Positions 47,768-57,154 are shown, counted from the stretch's first letter. The stretch: 64,000 nucleotides of DNA from Siminovitchia acidinfaciens (GCF_003605385.1 NZ_QYTV02000003.1:434001-498000); one strand, 5' to 3'. Made by a program: numbers and translations. The notes: generated by a model from the letters alone, not told the origin.

Positions 47768-48625
47768 ATGCTACGCTCAATGTACTCAGGAATCAGCGGA
47801 ATGAAAAACTTCCAAACCAAACTCGACGTCATCGGAAACAATATTGCTAACGTCAACACATTTGGATTTAAAAAGGGACGCGTTACCTTTAAGGACATGG
47901 TGAGCCAGACAATCTCCGGGGCAAGTGCTGGAGACGGGGCTCGTGGGGGTGTCAATCCTAAGCAGGTGGGACTTGGTTCACAGCTTGCGTCAATTGATAC
48001 AATTGACACGCAAGGAAGCTTGCAGACTACTGGTCGGGTGCTTGATGTTGCCATTCAAGGTGATGGTTATTTAGCGGTAGATGATGGTAATGGCGGGATT
48101 ATGTATACCAGAGCTGGAAATTTATTTTTTGATAATAATGGATTTCTTGTGACATCTTCAGGTGAGCATGTTCTTGGTTACGAAGTTGGTGATAATGCAC
48201 CTGGGCACCCGGTAAGGAATGCTGCTGGCAATATTATTGCGAGGTTAAAGCCCATTCAAATAGAGAACATCCAACAGGTTTCAAATTTAAGCATTGAAGA
48301 AAATGGTACAATCAATTACTCACTTGGTGGTAATAATCTTCCTACAATACCCATTGCAATTACGCGTTTCTCTAATAATGGAGGCTTAGAAAAAGTAGGG
48401 GAAAATTATTATGTTGCTACAGCTGCCACAGGAGTGCCGAATGCAGGCACACCGACTAATGGAGGAGCCGGCAAACTTGTCTCGGGTACTCTCGAAATGT
48501 CCAATGTGGATCTTTCCGAAGAGTTCACGGAGATGATCGTAGCACAGCGTGGATTCCAAGCGAATACAAGGATCATTACAACTTCTGATGAGATCTTGCA
48601 GGAGCTTGTCAACTTAAAACGGTAG
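47768..48625 (+). CDS. flgE: Flagellar hook protein FlgE
   Basis: A 285-residue hook/rod-family protein. The N terminus MLRSMYSGISGMKNFQTKLD with NNIANVNTFGFKKGRV and the C terminus VDLSEEFTEMIVAQRGFQAN are the two coiled-coil ends that pack in the hook. The middle DGYLAVDDGNGG.. is the outer domain. In some Bacillus annotations this gene is called flgG. A perfect stem-loop follows the gene (48638-48662). Confidence 0.94.
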   Translation: MLRSMYSGISGMKNFQTKLDVIGNNIANVNTFGFKKGRVTFKDMVSQTISGASAGDGARGGVNPKQVGLGSQLASIDTIDTQGSLQTTGRVLDVAIQGDGYLAVDDGNGGIMYTRAGNLFFDNNGFLVTSSGEHVLGYEVGDNAPGHPVRNAAGNIIARLKPIQIENIQQVSNLSIEENGTINYSLGGNNLPTIPIAITRFSNNGGLEKVGENYYVATAATGVPNAGTPTNGGAGKLVSGTLEMSNVDLSEEFTEMIVAQRGFQANTRIITTSDEILQELVNLKR

Positions 48626-48637
48626 GTAAGGGAGGGA

Positions 48638-48662
48638 CAGGACCGGGCTAAGTCCGGTCCTG
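48638..48662 (+). other. Intercistronic RNA stem-loop between flgE and swrD
   Basis: CAGGACCGG (48638-48646), loop GCTAAGT, CCGGTCCTG (48654-48662): nine exact pairs, high G+C, no following T-run. It lies 13 bases after the flgE stop and 9 bases before the swrD start. Confidence 0.8.
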
Positions 48663-48671
48663 GATGGTTCG

Positions 48672-48890
48672 TTGATACATATAACTAAATTGAACGGGAA
48701 GACTTTCCATTTGAATGCGATATATATAGAAACGATTGAATCTTTTCCCGATACAACGATCACTTTAACAAATGGACGCAAATATGTGGTGGCCGAATCC
48801 GAGCAGCTTGTCACGGAGAAAATTCTTAAATTCTACCAATCTATTCAATTAATAGGACGCGGGCAGCAGGAGGATACAGATGAAAAATAA
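48672..48890 (+). CDS. swrD: FlbD/SwrD family flagellar protein
   Basis: A 72-residue protein (IHITKLNGKTFHLNAIYIET, ITLTNGRKYVVAESEQ) of the FlbD family. In B. subtilis SwrD raises motor torque needed for swarming. TTG start; no good ribosome site is visible because the GC-rich stem-loop ends 9 bases upstream, so translation may be controlled by that structure. It overlaps fliL by 11 bases. Confidence 0.9.
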   Translation: MIHITKLNGKTFHLNAIYIETIESFPDTTITLTNGRKYVVAESEQLVTEKILKFYQSIQLIGRGQQEDTDEK

Positions 48891-49305
48891 TAAGGTACTT
48901 ATTTTTATTACAATTATTTTACTTGTTGGAGCTGCCGGATTGCTCGCCTATGACAAACTTGATTTTGGAAAAAAGGAAGAAACGAGCGGTGAACAATCAA
49001 TTGACGATGTCCTTAAGGTTACAGTGGATATTGGAGAAATTGCGACAAACCTCCTTGATAACAGGTATGTGAAAATTTCTTTCATGATTGAAACTGACGG
49101 CAAGAATTCAAAAGAGGAATTGGAGAAGAGGAAGTTTCAAGTGCAGAATATCATCATCACTGAACTGTCCGATATGAAAGCGCCAGATTTGCAGGGAAAA
49201 GAGGGTAAACAAGGTTTTGAAGAAACTTTGAAATCGAAAATCAATGAAATTTTGAATGAGGGACAAGTAGTTAAGGTTTATATTACCTCTTATATCATTT
49301 CGTAG
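48880..49305 (+). CDS. fliL: Flagellar basal body-associated protein FliL
   Basis: A 141-residue protein with one N-terminal membrane helix (KVLIFITIILLVGAAGLLAY) and an extracellular C-terminal domain (NRYVKISFMIETDG; KINEILNEGQVVKVYITSYI) that surrounds stator units. ATG after CAGGAGG. Confidence 0.95.
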   Translation: MKNNKVLIFITIILLVGAAGLLAYDKLDFGKKEETSGEQSIDDVLKVTVDIGEIATNLLDNRYVKISFMIETDGKNSKEELEKRKFQVQNIIITELSDMKAPDLQGKEGKQGFEETLKSKINEILNEGQVVKVYITSYIIS

Positions 49306-49338
49306 TTTACTGGCACTCAACGTTAGGAGGTGACGCCA

Positions 49339-50364
49339 ATGGCAGATGATGTCTTATCCCAAGGGGTATTGTCACAAACTGAAATTGATGATCTTATTTC
49401 ATCCCTTGCAGCAGGTGAGGATAGTGATAAGCCGAAGAAGACTGTGGCATCAAATGAACTTGAAAAAGTTGTAAAAGTATATGATTTTAAGAGAGCTTTA
49501 AGATTTTCAAAAGACCAAATCCGGAGTTTAACAAGAATTTATGAAAACTTTGCCCGTCTTTTAACAACCTTGTTTTCGGCGCACTTAAGGACATACGCCC
49601 ATGTATCGGTTGTTTCGTCAGGGCAGGTGCCCTACGGAGAATATATTCGCTCAATTGATAGTATGACTTTTTTAAATGTAATTGAAATACCCCCGCTTAA
49701 GGGCAGGATGATCATGGAGGTCCAGCCTGATATTGCCTATGCGATGATGGATCGCATTTTAGGTGGAAAAGGATCGGGTATGAATAAAATTTCTCTCCTG
49801 ACTGATATTGAAATGAAGCTCCTGACAAATTTATTCAAAAAGACACTGGATCCCTTGCAGGAAGCGTGGGCGGGAATTTCACATATAGAACCGAAGCTTT
49901 CTGAAATAGAAGTAAATCCCCAGTTTTTACAGGCGGTCTCTCCAAATGAAACGGTAGTCGTAGTCTCCATGCATGCTGTGATCGGAGATACAAATGGAAC
50001 GATCAACATCGCCATCCCACATGTTGTTCTTGAACCGATTATTTCGAAACTGACCGCCCAATACTGGATGGAGTCCGGAACAAAAGAAAGAAAGCCGGAA
50101 GCGGTCGACGCGCTCAAAAGCAGCATTAAGGAAACCAATGTTGAAGTAGATGTAGAACTGGGAAAAACTGAATTAACAATAAGAGACTTTCTCGCATTAA
50201 GCAAGGGAGATGTGTTCCAGCTACAAAAAAGGATTGACGAGCCCCTTTTTGTAAAAGTAGCGGGGATTCCTAAATTCCTGGGGCAGCCAGGCATGAAGTA
50301 TAATAATTTGGCTGTGCAAATATTAACTATGATAAACGAGGGAGATGAGGACGATGAATGGTGA
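49339..50364 (+). CDS. fliM: Flagellar motor switch protein FliM
   Basis: A 341-residue switch protein. The CheY-P-docking peptide is retained at the N terminus (residues 11-21, LSQTEIDDLIS), preceded by a partial repeat of itself (VLSQGVLSQ). The middle CheC-like domain starts KVYDFKRALRFSKDQIRSL and includes QVPYGEYIRSI, and the C-terminal SpoA domain ends near residue 325. ATG 49339 after AGGAGGTG is chosen over GTG 49330. Its stop lies inside fliY. Confidence 0.97.
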   Translation: MADDVLSQGVLSQTEIDDLISSLAAGEDSDKPKKTVASNELEKVVKVYDFKRALRFSKDQIRSLTRIYENFARLLTTLFSAHLRTYAHVSVVSSGQVPYGEYIRSIDSMTFLNVIEIPPLKGRMIMEVQPDIAYAMMDRILGGKGSGMNKISLLTDIEMKLLTNLFKKTLDPLQEAWAGISHIEPKLSEIEVNPQFLQAVSPNETVVVVSMHAVIGDTNGTINIAIPHVVLEPIISKLTAQYWMESGTKERKPEAVDALKSSIKETNVEVDVELGKTELTIRDFLALSKGDVFQLQKRIDEPLFVKVAGIPKFLGQPGMKYNNLAVQILTMINEGDEDDEW

Positions 50365-51490
50365 GAAGCTCTCTCAAGAAGAGATTGAAATGTTATTCGC
50401 TGAAATGAATCAATCTGAAGACGAATCAACGAAGGTAACGGATGAGCTAAGTGAATTAGAAAAAGATGCGCTGGGAGAAGTAGGTAATATTTCATTCGGA
50501 AATGCTGCCACAGCTCTTTCAACCATGATGAATAAAAAGGTTGAAATAAATACGCCGACAGTTTCAATCATCGATTGGCAGACCCTCTCGGCATCAAAAG
50601 ATCCGGGAATGGCGGTACAGGTCACCTATACATCGGGTTTTTCTGGAGTGAATGTATTATTTCTGAAGAAGAGGGATGTGTCAGTCATTGCCGATGTTTT
50701 GATGGGTGGGGACGGAACCTCTCCTTCAGAGGAAATGGACGAGATTCAGCAAAGTGCTGTGCAGGAAGTAATGAACCAAATGATTGGTTCCTCTGCGACT
50801 TCAATGTCCTCGTTTTTTAACAAAAGGGTGGACATTTCTACACCTACATTCCATGTATCCAATGAAACATTGGGAGAAGTGTTACAGCAACTTTCGGACC
50901 AGGCCCCATTTGCCCAAGTATCGTTCGACTTGAAAATAGAAGATATAGTTGATTCAAAGTTAACCATGTTCATTCCTGTAAACTTTGCAAAAAGTTTAGT
51001 GGAGGAACTTTGGTCACAGGCCGATGAATCAAATGTAGCGGAAAAAGTTGAGATGGAAACTGCATCAGCCATAGATTTGGCTTTAGAGCAGACAAAGGAC
51101 ATCGAGGAACCAATACCTTTACGGCCAACACATAACTCCGACGAAAACTCGCGGAGCAACAACCAAGACGTCAATGTCCAGCGCGCGAGCTTTGCACAGT
51201 TTGACGAAGGCTTTGAAGAACAGGCGGATACAAAAAATCTGGACGTCTTACTGGATATTCCACTTCAAGTGACAGTTGAACTAGGCAGAACACAAAAATC
51301 CGTAAAAGATATTTTAGAAATGGGATCGGGATCGATCATCGAGCTGGATAAATTGGCTGGTGAACCGGTGGATATCCTGATAAATAACCGTTTGATCGCC
51401 AAAGGAGAGGTCGTTGTCATCGATGAAAGCTTTGGGGTCCGGGTGACAGATATTTTGAGCAGGAAAAATCGCCTGCAATATTTGAAATAA
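50354..51490 (+). CDS. fliY: Flagellar motor switch phosphatase FliY
   Basis: A 378-residue switch protein and CheY-P phosphatase of the CheC family. An N-terminal docking peptide is present (LSQEEIEMLF, residues 6-15). The two phosphatase motifs E-x2-N-x22-P are intact: E42/N45/P68 and E138/N141/P164. The C-terminal FliN-like SpoA domain (LDIPLQVTVELGRTQKSVKD..GVRVTDIL) is complete. ATG 50354 overlaps fliM by 11 bases (the frame opens at 50345). In B. subtilis cheY follows; here it does not. Confidence 0.97.
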   Translation: MNGEKLSQEEIEMLFAEMNQSEDESTKVTDELSELEKDALGEVGNISFGNAATALSTMMNKKVEINTPTVSIIDWQTLSASKDPGMAVQVTYTSGFSGVNVLFLKKRDVSVIADVLMGGDGTSPSEEMDEIQQSAVQEVMNQMIGSSATSMSSFFNKRVDISTPTFHVSNETLGEVLQQLSDQAPFAQVSFDLKIEDIVDSKLTMFIPVNFAKSLVEELWSQADESNVAEKVEMETASAIDLALEQTKDIEEPIPLRPTHNSDENSRSNNQDVNVQRASFAQFDEGFEEQADTKNLDVLLDIPLQVTVELGRTQKSVKDILEMGSGSIIELDKLAGEPVDILINNRLIAKGEVVVIDESFGVRVTDILSRKNRLQYLK

Positions 51491-51594
51491 GTTTTTGATA
51501 TTGGATTGTGAGGGAACGATCGTGTTAAGGAGCAGTATTTCACCCCCTAGGGAGATAAGCAAAAACAAAATAATGATAATTTCAGGTATGCGTT

Positions 51595-52254
51595 ATGAAA
51601 AATAAATTTATGGTTCTTTTATTGCTTTTGGTCGTTCTCACAAATACCAAACCGTTTATCGTTCACGCGAGCCCGAAAGGGTCTGTGGAAGAATGCATAA
51701 AAAATCCTGACAAATGTGAAGAGCAGGGTGGCTTGAATAAATTACATCAGGAGAATAGTGGAAATGAATCATTTTCCATCGGCTTTTTTGAGATGGTCAA
51801 AATGGTTGCAGCACTGGCGTTCGTCATTGGATTGCTGTATTTCTTATTGAAATTCATCAATAAAAAAAGTCAGTCCTACCAACAGAACCGCCTTGTTCAA
51901 AATTTAGGAGGAACGGCACTTGGAGGCAATCGTTCAATCCAGGTTGTCAAAGCCGGAAAACGACTGCTTGTACTAGGGGTTGGGGAAGATGTCCGCCTGC
52001 TAAAAGAAATTACGGACGAGCAGGAGCAAATAGAAATCTTAAACCAATATAATGAACAGCTGGAAGGAAGCATTCAGCCAGCTGATATTGTAACTAAGCT
52101 TACCGGAACTATAAAAGAAATGGTGGATCCTCGGAAAAGTAAGGACAATAATGGGACATTCCAAAAACATTTCAAAAATGAAGTGGATTTAATTAAAACG
52201 CAGCGGAAAAGTATTTTAAAAGAGTTTCAGGGGAAGGGGCATGATGAAAAATGA
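51595..52254 (+). CDS. fliO: Flagellar biosynthetic protein FliO (FliZ)
   Basis: A 219-residue protein with an N-terminal signal-like helix (LLLLLVVLTNTKPFIVHA), a polar extracellular segment and a membrane helix (about 64-88, MVKMVAALAFVIGLLYFLLK). The cytoplasmic FliO domain contains VQNLGGTALGGNRSIQVVKA and RLLVLGVGE. It helps to assemble the FliP ring. The ribosome site is weak. A 104-base gap without any cheY separates it from fliY. It overlaps fliP by ATGA. Confidence 0.92.
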   Translation: MKNKFMVLLLLLVVLTNTKPFIVHASPKGSVEECIKNPDKCEEQGGLNKLHQENSGNESFSIGFFEMVKMVAALAFVIGLLYFLLKFINKKSQSYQQNRLVQNLGGTALGGNRSIQVVKAGKRLLVLGVGEDVRLLKEITDEQEQIEILNQYNEQLEGSIQPADIVTKLTGTIKEMVDPRKSKDNNGTFQKHFKNEVDLIKTQRKSILKEFQGKGHDEK

Positions 52255-52913
52255 ACGAAGTTATGTCGTTTTTTAACAGCTCGCCCGAAACTGTATCAAC
52301 ATCAGTTAAACTCTTTCTGTTACTGACAGTCCTTTCCATTGCGCCCGGCATCCTCATTGTCATGACATCATTTACCAGGATTGTGATCGTCCTTTCTTTT
52401 GTACGGACATCGCTTGCCACCCAGCAGATGCCGCCGAATCAGGTAATCATCGGACTGGCACTTTTCCTGACATTTTTTGTGATGGCGCCTACCTTGAATC
52501 AGGTGAACAAGGAAGCTCTTACGCCTTTGTTCAATGATGAAATAACTTTGGAGGAATCATATGAACGTGCCGCCGTACCGTTCAAGGAATTTATGAGCTC
52601 CTACACAAGACAAAAAGACCTGGAATTATTTTTGAGTTATTCGGGTGCCGAGCGTCCCAATACGATTGAAGATATACCGTTGACAGCCCTGGTCCCTGCA
52701 TTTGCTCTAAGTGAATTGAAGACGGCATTTCAAATTGGATTCATGATTTTCATCCCGTTCCTTGTGATTGATATGGTTGTAGCGAGTGTATTGATGTCAA
52801 TGGGGATGATGATGCTTCCACCGGTAATGATTTCGCTGCCGTTCAAAATACTGCTGTTCGTATTGGTGGATGGGTGGTATTTGGTTGTCAAATCATTGCT
52901 GCAGAGCTTTTAG
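52251..52913 (+). CDS. fliP: Flagellar export gate protein FliP
   Basis: A 220-residue export-gate membrane protein with four hydrophobic segments. Diagnostic: MTSFTRIVIVLSFVRTSLAT, PPNQVIIGLALFLTFFVMAP and ALVPAFALSELKTAFQIGF. It overlaps fliO and is followed by fliQ after 42 bases. Confidence 0.97.
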   Translation: MNEVMSFFNSSPETVSTSVKLFLLLTVLSIAPGILIVMTSFTRIVIVLSFVRTSLATQQMPPNQVIIGLALFLTFFVMAPTLNQVNKEALTPLFNDEITLEESYERAAVPFKEFMSSYTRQKDLELFLSYSGAERPNTIEDIPLTALVPAFALSELKTAFQIGFMIFIPFLVIDMVVASVLMSMGMMMLPPVMISLPFKILLFVLVDGWYLVVKSLLQSF

Positions 52914-52955
52914 TGAACATTTCCATTTGATTACAATCCCAAGGAAGGTGATGTT

Positions 52956-53225
52956 ATGAGCGCCGAATCAGTTATTTCTCTGGCTGGAAAAGGAGTATTT
53001 ACCATATTGATCGTAGCCGGGCCGCTGTTGCTGCTTGCTTTGGCGGTTGGATTGATTGTGAGCATCTTTCAAGCTACAACCCAAATCCAGGAACAGACAT
53101 TGGCTTTCATACCAAAAATCATTGCAGTCCTATTGGGCATTGTCTTTTTTGGTCCGTGGATGCTGAGCAGAATGCTGTCGTATACTACAGATATTTTTCA
53201 GAACCTAACCCGGTTTGTAGGTTGA
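52956..53225 (+). CDS. fliQ: Flagellar export gate protein FliQ
   Basis: An 89-residue protein with two membrane hairpin helices (LIVAGPLLLLALAVGLIVSI; IIAVLLGIVFFGPWMLSRML) and the family motif FQATTQIQEQTLAFIPK. AAGGAAGGTG site. Confidence 0.97.
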   Translation: MSAESVISLAGKGVFTILIVAGPLLLLALAVGLIVSIFQATTQIQEQTLAFIPKIIAVLLGIVFFGPWMLSRMLSYTTDIFQNLTRFVG

Positions 53226-53229
53226 GAGA

Positions 53230-54009
53230 ATGATAGATATCGTACCGACATTTTCAGTTTTTTTGCTTATTTTTATGAGGGTATCGGCCTTTTTTGTAAC
53301 GATGCCTCTCTTTTCCTACCGGACACTTCCAGCCATGTTTCGGATCGGATTTGCTTTTTTCATATCAGTGCTTATGTATTATTCGGTGGACGCTGCACCA
53401 CTGGAAATCAATCTGGAATACTTTTTATTGATTATCAGAGAGGTGCTTGTCGGATTGTTCATCGGGTTCATGGGATACATGATCCTGTCAGCAATCCAGG
53501 CAGCCGGCAGTTTCATAGATTTTCAGATGGGATTTGCAATCGCTAATGTCATTGATCCCCAGACTGGAGCACAATCGCCTTTAATCGGGCAGTATTTGTA
53601 TACATTTTCTCTGTTGTTGCTCCTTGCTGTCGATGGCCATCATATGTTGCTTGACGGTATTTTTTACAGTTATCAATTCATTCCATTAGACCAGGTCGCC
53701 TTCGGATTTGGTAATGCCACCCTGGTGGAATACGTGATTAAAGCTTTCGCCATGATGTTTGTCATAGCCTTTCAAATGGCGGTCCCTGTTGTTGCCGTAC
53801 TTTTTCTTGTTGATGTAGCCCTAGGGATAATCGCAAGGACGGTGCCGCAGATGAATGTATTTGTTGTCGGTTTTCCAATTAAAATCGCAGTTAGTTTTAT
53901 CGTTATTTTTATCGTCGTTGGCGTAATTTTGGGCATTGTACAAAACTTATTTGAAACGATGGCTCATGTGATGAAGGATGTCATGGAAATGCTTGGTGGT
54001 CTGGAATGA
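53230..54009 (+). CDS. fliR: Flagellar export gate protein FliR
   Basis: A 259-residue polytopic export-gate protein (about six hydrophobic segments). Seen: LIFMRVSAFFVTMPLFSYRT, IREVLVGLFIGFMGYMIL and QMGFAIANVIDPQTGAQSP. It starts 4 bases after fliQ and overlaps flhB by ATGA. Confidence 0.96.
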   Translation: MIDIVPTFSVFLLIFMRVSAFFVTMPLFSYRTLPAMFRIGFAFFISVLMYYSVDAAPLEINLEYFLLIIREVLVGLFIGFMGYMILSAIQAAGSFIDFQMGFAIANVIDPQTGAQSPLIGQYLYTFSLLLLLAVDGHHMLLDGIFYSYQFIPLDQVAFGFGNATLVEYVIKAFAMMFVIAFQMAVPVVAVLFLVDVALGIIARTVPQMNVFVVGFPIKIAVSFIVIFIVVGVILGIVQNLFETMAHVMKDVMEMLGGLE

Positions 54010-55088
54010 AGCTTCTTCAGCTTGATCTGCAGTTTTTTGCAGGTGAAAAAACAGAAAAAGCGACACCTAAGAAAAGGCAGGATACAAGGAAAAAAGGGCA
54101 GACGGCGAAAAGCCAGGATGTTAATACAGCTATCATTTTATTGTCTGTCTTTGGGTTTTTAATGTTTTTTTCCTCCCATATCGGCCACATAGTAAAAGAT
54201 ATTTTCCGTCGGACGTTAAGCGAATATGTGCTGATGGATTTGACTTCCGAAAATTTACGCCAAATCGGGTTGGATATCATTCTTGCTGTGGCTATTTTAC
54301 TGGGACCCATCATGCTTGTTGCTCTGGTGGCAGGTCTTGGAGCAAATCTATTGCAAGTAGGATTTATGTTTACAGCTGAGCCTATGAAGCCCAAGCTTGA
54401 AAAAATTGATCCAATCAAAGGATTCAAACGAATTTTTTCCATACGCGCAATCGTCGAGCTTTTAAAATCCATCTTGAAAATCGGGTTTGTAGGTTTTATC
54501 ACATTTCTTGTTTTGTGGCTTCGGATTGACGAGGTGTTGATTTTAGCACATAAATCTGTTCCGTCTGCCTTAAAAACGATAGGCAGCCTGACCCTGCAAA
54601 TGGGGATTAGCGCGTCCATCGCTTTATTATTCCTGTCATTATTCGATTATTTATATCAGCGATATGATTTTGAAAAAAATATCCGGATGTCCAAACAAGA
54701 TGTGAAAGATGAATTTAAAAATATGGAAGGCGACCCGCTGATCAAATCAAAAATTAAGCAGAAGCAAAGAGAGATGGCGATGGCTAGGATGATGGAGGAA
54801 GTTCCTAAGGCTGATGTGGTCATCACCAATCCGACCCATTATGCCATTGCACTCAAGTATGATGAGGAAAAAGCGGATGCCCCGATTGTTGTTGCCAAAG
54901 GGATCGACTTCATGGCCCAGAAAATCAAACGGGTTGCGGAGGAGCATCAGATTGTTCTTGTAGAAAACCGTCCATTGGCACAGACGCTTTACAAGCAGAC
55001 AGATATAGGTGATGCCATACCTGACGAATTCTTCAAGGTTGTTGCCGAGATACTTGCGTACGTATATCGGATCAAACATAAAATCTAA
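54006..55088 (+). CDS. flhB: Flagellar export switch protein FlhB
   Basis: A 360-residue export protein with about four membrane helices in the first 210 residues and a soluble C-terminal domain. The autocleavage motif N275-P276-T277-H278 is intact (VITNPTHYAIALKY). Its C-terminal half is paralogous to the short protein encoded at 26044-26337. The N terminus MKLLQLDLQFFAGEKTEKAT is typical of Bacillus. Confidence 0.97.
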   Translation: MKLLQLDLQFFAGEKTEKATPKKRQDTRKKGQTAKSQDVNTAIILLSVFGFLMFFSSHIGHIVKDIFRRTLSEYVLMDLTSENLRQIGLDIILAVAILLGPIMLVALVAGLGANLLQVGFMFTAEPMKPKLEKIDPIKGFKRIFSIRAIVELLKSILKIGFVGFITFLVLWLRIDEVLILAHKSVPSALKTIGSLTLQMGISASIALLFLSLFDYLYQRYDFEKNIRMSKQDVKDEFKNMEGDPLIKSKIKQKQREMAMARMMEEVPKADVVITNPTHYAIALKYDEEKADAPIVVAKGIDFMAQKIKRVAEEHQIVLVENRPLAQTLYKQTDIGDAIPDEFFKVVAEILAYVYRIKHKI

Positions 55089-55117
55089 AGTTCAGAATAT
55101 GGAAGGAGGGACCGGCC

Positions 55118-57154
55118 ATGATGAAAACGAAGGATATAGCAGTTTTAATAAGTGTGATCTTAATTGTGGCCATGCTGGTCATTCCGTTTCCGCCATGGAT
55201 GCTGAGCTTTTTGATCATAACAAATATATCGCTGGCACTGCTAGTTCTGCTGACATCAATGAATGTTAGTGAGCCACTTCAGTTTTCAATATTTCCTTCA
55301 TTATTATTACTGCTTACTTTGTTCAGACTGGGACTAAATGTTTCCACTACAAGGTCAATCCTCTCAAAAGGCGATGCTGGCGGTGTTGTTGAAACCTTCG
55401 GTACGTTTGTAGTCGGCGGTAATATTCTTGTCGGTCTGGTTGTGTTTTTTATTTTGATCGTCATCCAATTTATTGTTATTACGAAGGGCGCAGAGCGTGT
55501 GTCGGAAGTGGCGGCAAGGTTTACGCTTGACGCGATGCCTGGGAAGCAGATGAGTATAGATGCCGATTTGAATGCTGGAATTATTTCTGAACATGAAGCG
55601 AGGGATCGCAGGGAAAAGGTTTCTCGTGAATCGGACTTCTACGGAGCGATGGACGGTGCCAGTAAGTTCGTTAAAGGTGACGCTATTGCAGGTATTGTAA
55701 TTGTAGTGATTAACCTGCTTTTTGGTATTTTGATCGGTATGGTTCAGCAGGGGCTGCCAATAGCTGAAGCCGCTACAAGATATTCCATGCTGACTGTCGG
55801 AGACGGGATTGTGAGCCAAATTCCGGCGCTATTGATTTCAACTGCGACCGGTATCGTGGTCACACGAGCTGCTTCAGAAGGCAATCTCGGATCGGATATT
55901 GCTGGCCAGCTTTTTGCTTATCCGAAAATTTTATATATAGCAGGAGCAACGATTTTTTTACTTGGATTGACTACTCCGATTAATAATATGTTAACTATTC
56001 CCATTGCAGCGGCATTGGGAGCGGGAGGGTATGCATTGAGTCGAATCCCTGAGAGTCCTGAAGATCCTTTAGCTCTTTCTGCGGAAGAAGTGGAGGCAGA
56101 TGAGATGAAATCACCCGAGAGTGTTCTCGACCTGCTTCAAATGGATCCAATTGAATTTGAATTCGGCTACGGGCTGATTCCGCTGGCGGATGTCAATCAG
56201 GGAGGAGACTTGCTTGACCGTGTTGTTATGATCAGGAGGCAGCTTGCTTTGGAACTTGGTATCGTCATCCCTGTTGTCAGAATCCGAGACAATATCCAAT
56301 TGGAGCCAAATGAATACCAAATCAAAATAAAAGGCGACGAAGTCGCCAGAGGGACTCTTCTTTTGGACCATTACTTGGCAATGAGTCCTGGAACCGAAGA
56401 TACTATTCAAGGAATTGACACGATTGAACCATCATTCGGCCTTCCGGCAAAATGGATTTCGGAAGAGGTGAAGGAACAGGCTGAGATGGAAGGATACACT
56501 GTCGTTGATCCGCCGTCTGTCGTATCGACACATTTGACTGAAATTTTAAAGGCTAATGCTCATCTGCTGATTGGAAGGCAGGAAACGAAGGAACTGATTG
56601 ATCATCTGCAGGAGTCTTATCCTATTCTTGTTGAGGAAGTCACGCCTAATCCGCTGACAGTCGGCGAGGTGCAGAAAGTGCTGGCCAAACTGTTGAAGGA
56701 GAATGTTTCCATTAGAAACCTGCCATTGATCTTTGAAACTTTGGCTGATTATGGAAAAGTGACGTTGGATACAGATATCCTCGCTGAATACGTGCGCCAG
56801 GCATTGGCAAGGCAAATTACTAAACAGTATGCAGACGAAGATCCGGTATTAAAAGTGGTCACGGTTTCGGGTAAGGTAGAGAAAATGATCGCTGACAGCA
56901 TTCAACAGACCGAAAATGGAAACTATTTGGCGATGGATCCGGGCGATTCCCAAAAAATACTGGAAGCGGCAGCTGCTCAAATCGAAGAGCTTACGCAAAT
57001 TCAACAATCACCGATTTTCTTATGTTCTCCGGCTGTCCGTATGTATTTGCGCCAGTTGACTGAGAGATATTTTCCACAAGTGCCTATTCTTTCATACAAT
57101 GAATTGGAAGCTGATGTGGAAGTCCAAAGTATCGGGGTGGTGAACGTTCAATGA
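55118..57154 (+). CDS. flhA: Flagellar export protein FlhA
   Basis: A 678-residue export-gate protein. Eight or so membrane helices occupy residues 1-310, with the conserved cytoplasmic loop (LDAMPGKQMSIDADLNAGII). The C-terminal half is the soluble domain that binds chaperones, containing IRNLPLIFETLADYGK and EILKANAHLLIGRQETKEL. ATG after GGAGGGACC. It overlaps flhF by ATGA. Confidence 0.97.
   Translation: MMKTKDIAVLISVILIVAMLVIPFPPWMLSFLIITNISLALLVLLTSMNVSEPLQFSIFPSLLLLLTLFRLGLNVSTTRSILSKGDAGGVVETFGTFVVGGNILVGLVVFFILIVIQFIVITKGAERVSEVAARFTLDAMPGKQMSIDADLNAGIISEHEARDRREKVSRESDFYGAMDGASKFVKGDAIAGIVIVVINLLFGILIGMVQQGLPIAEAATRYSMLTVGDGIVSQIPALLISTATGIVVTRAASEGNLGSDIAGQLFAYPKILYIAGATIFLLGLTTPINNMLTIPIAAALGAGGYALSRIPESPEDPLALSAEEVEADEMKSPESVLDLLQMDPIEFEFGYGLIPLADVNQGGDLLDRVVMIRRQLALELGIVIPVVRIRDNIQLEPNEYQIKIKGDEVARGTLLLDHYLAMSPGTEDTIQGIDTIEPSFGLPAKWISEEVKEQAEMEGYTVVDPPSVVSTHLTEILKANAHLLIGRQETKELIDHLQESYPILVEEVTPNPLTVGEVQKVLAKLLKENVSIRNLPLIFETLADYGKVTLDTDILAEYVRQALARQITKQYADEDPVLKVVTVSGKVEKMIADSIQQTENGNYLAMDPGDSQKILEAAAAQIEELTQIQQSPIFLCSPAVRMYLRQLTERYFPQVPILSYNELEADVEVQSIGVVNVQ

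Noticed and set aside
49737-50567. 276-codon antisense open frame opposite fliM/fliY
   Set aside because: It is a shadow of the conserved fliM-fliY coding frame, rich in Ser and Leu in an uninformative way, without a promoter or ribosome site.
51491-51594. Possible cheY pseudogene remnant
   Set aside because: All three forward frames of the 104 bases were read; none shows receiver-domain motifs.
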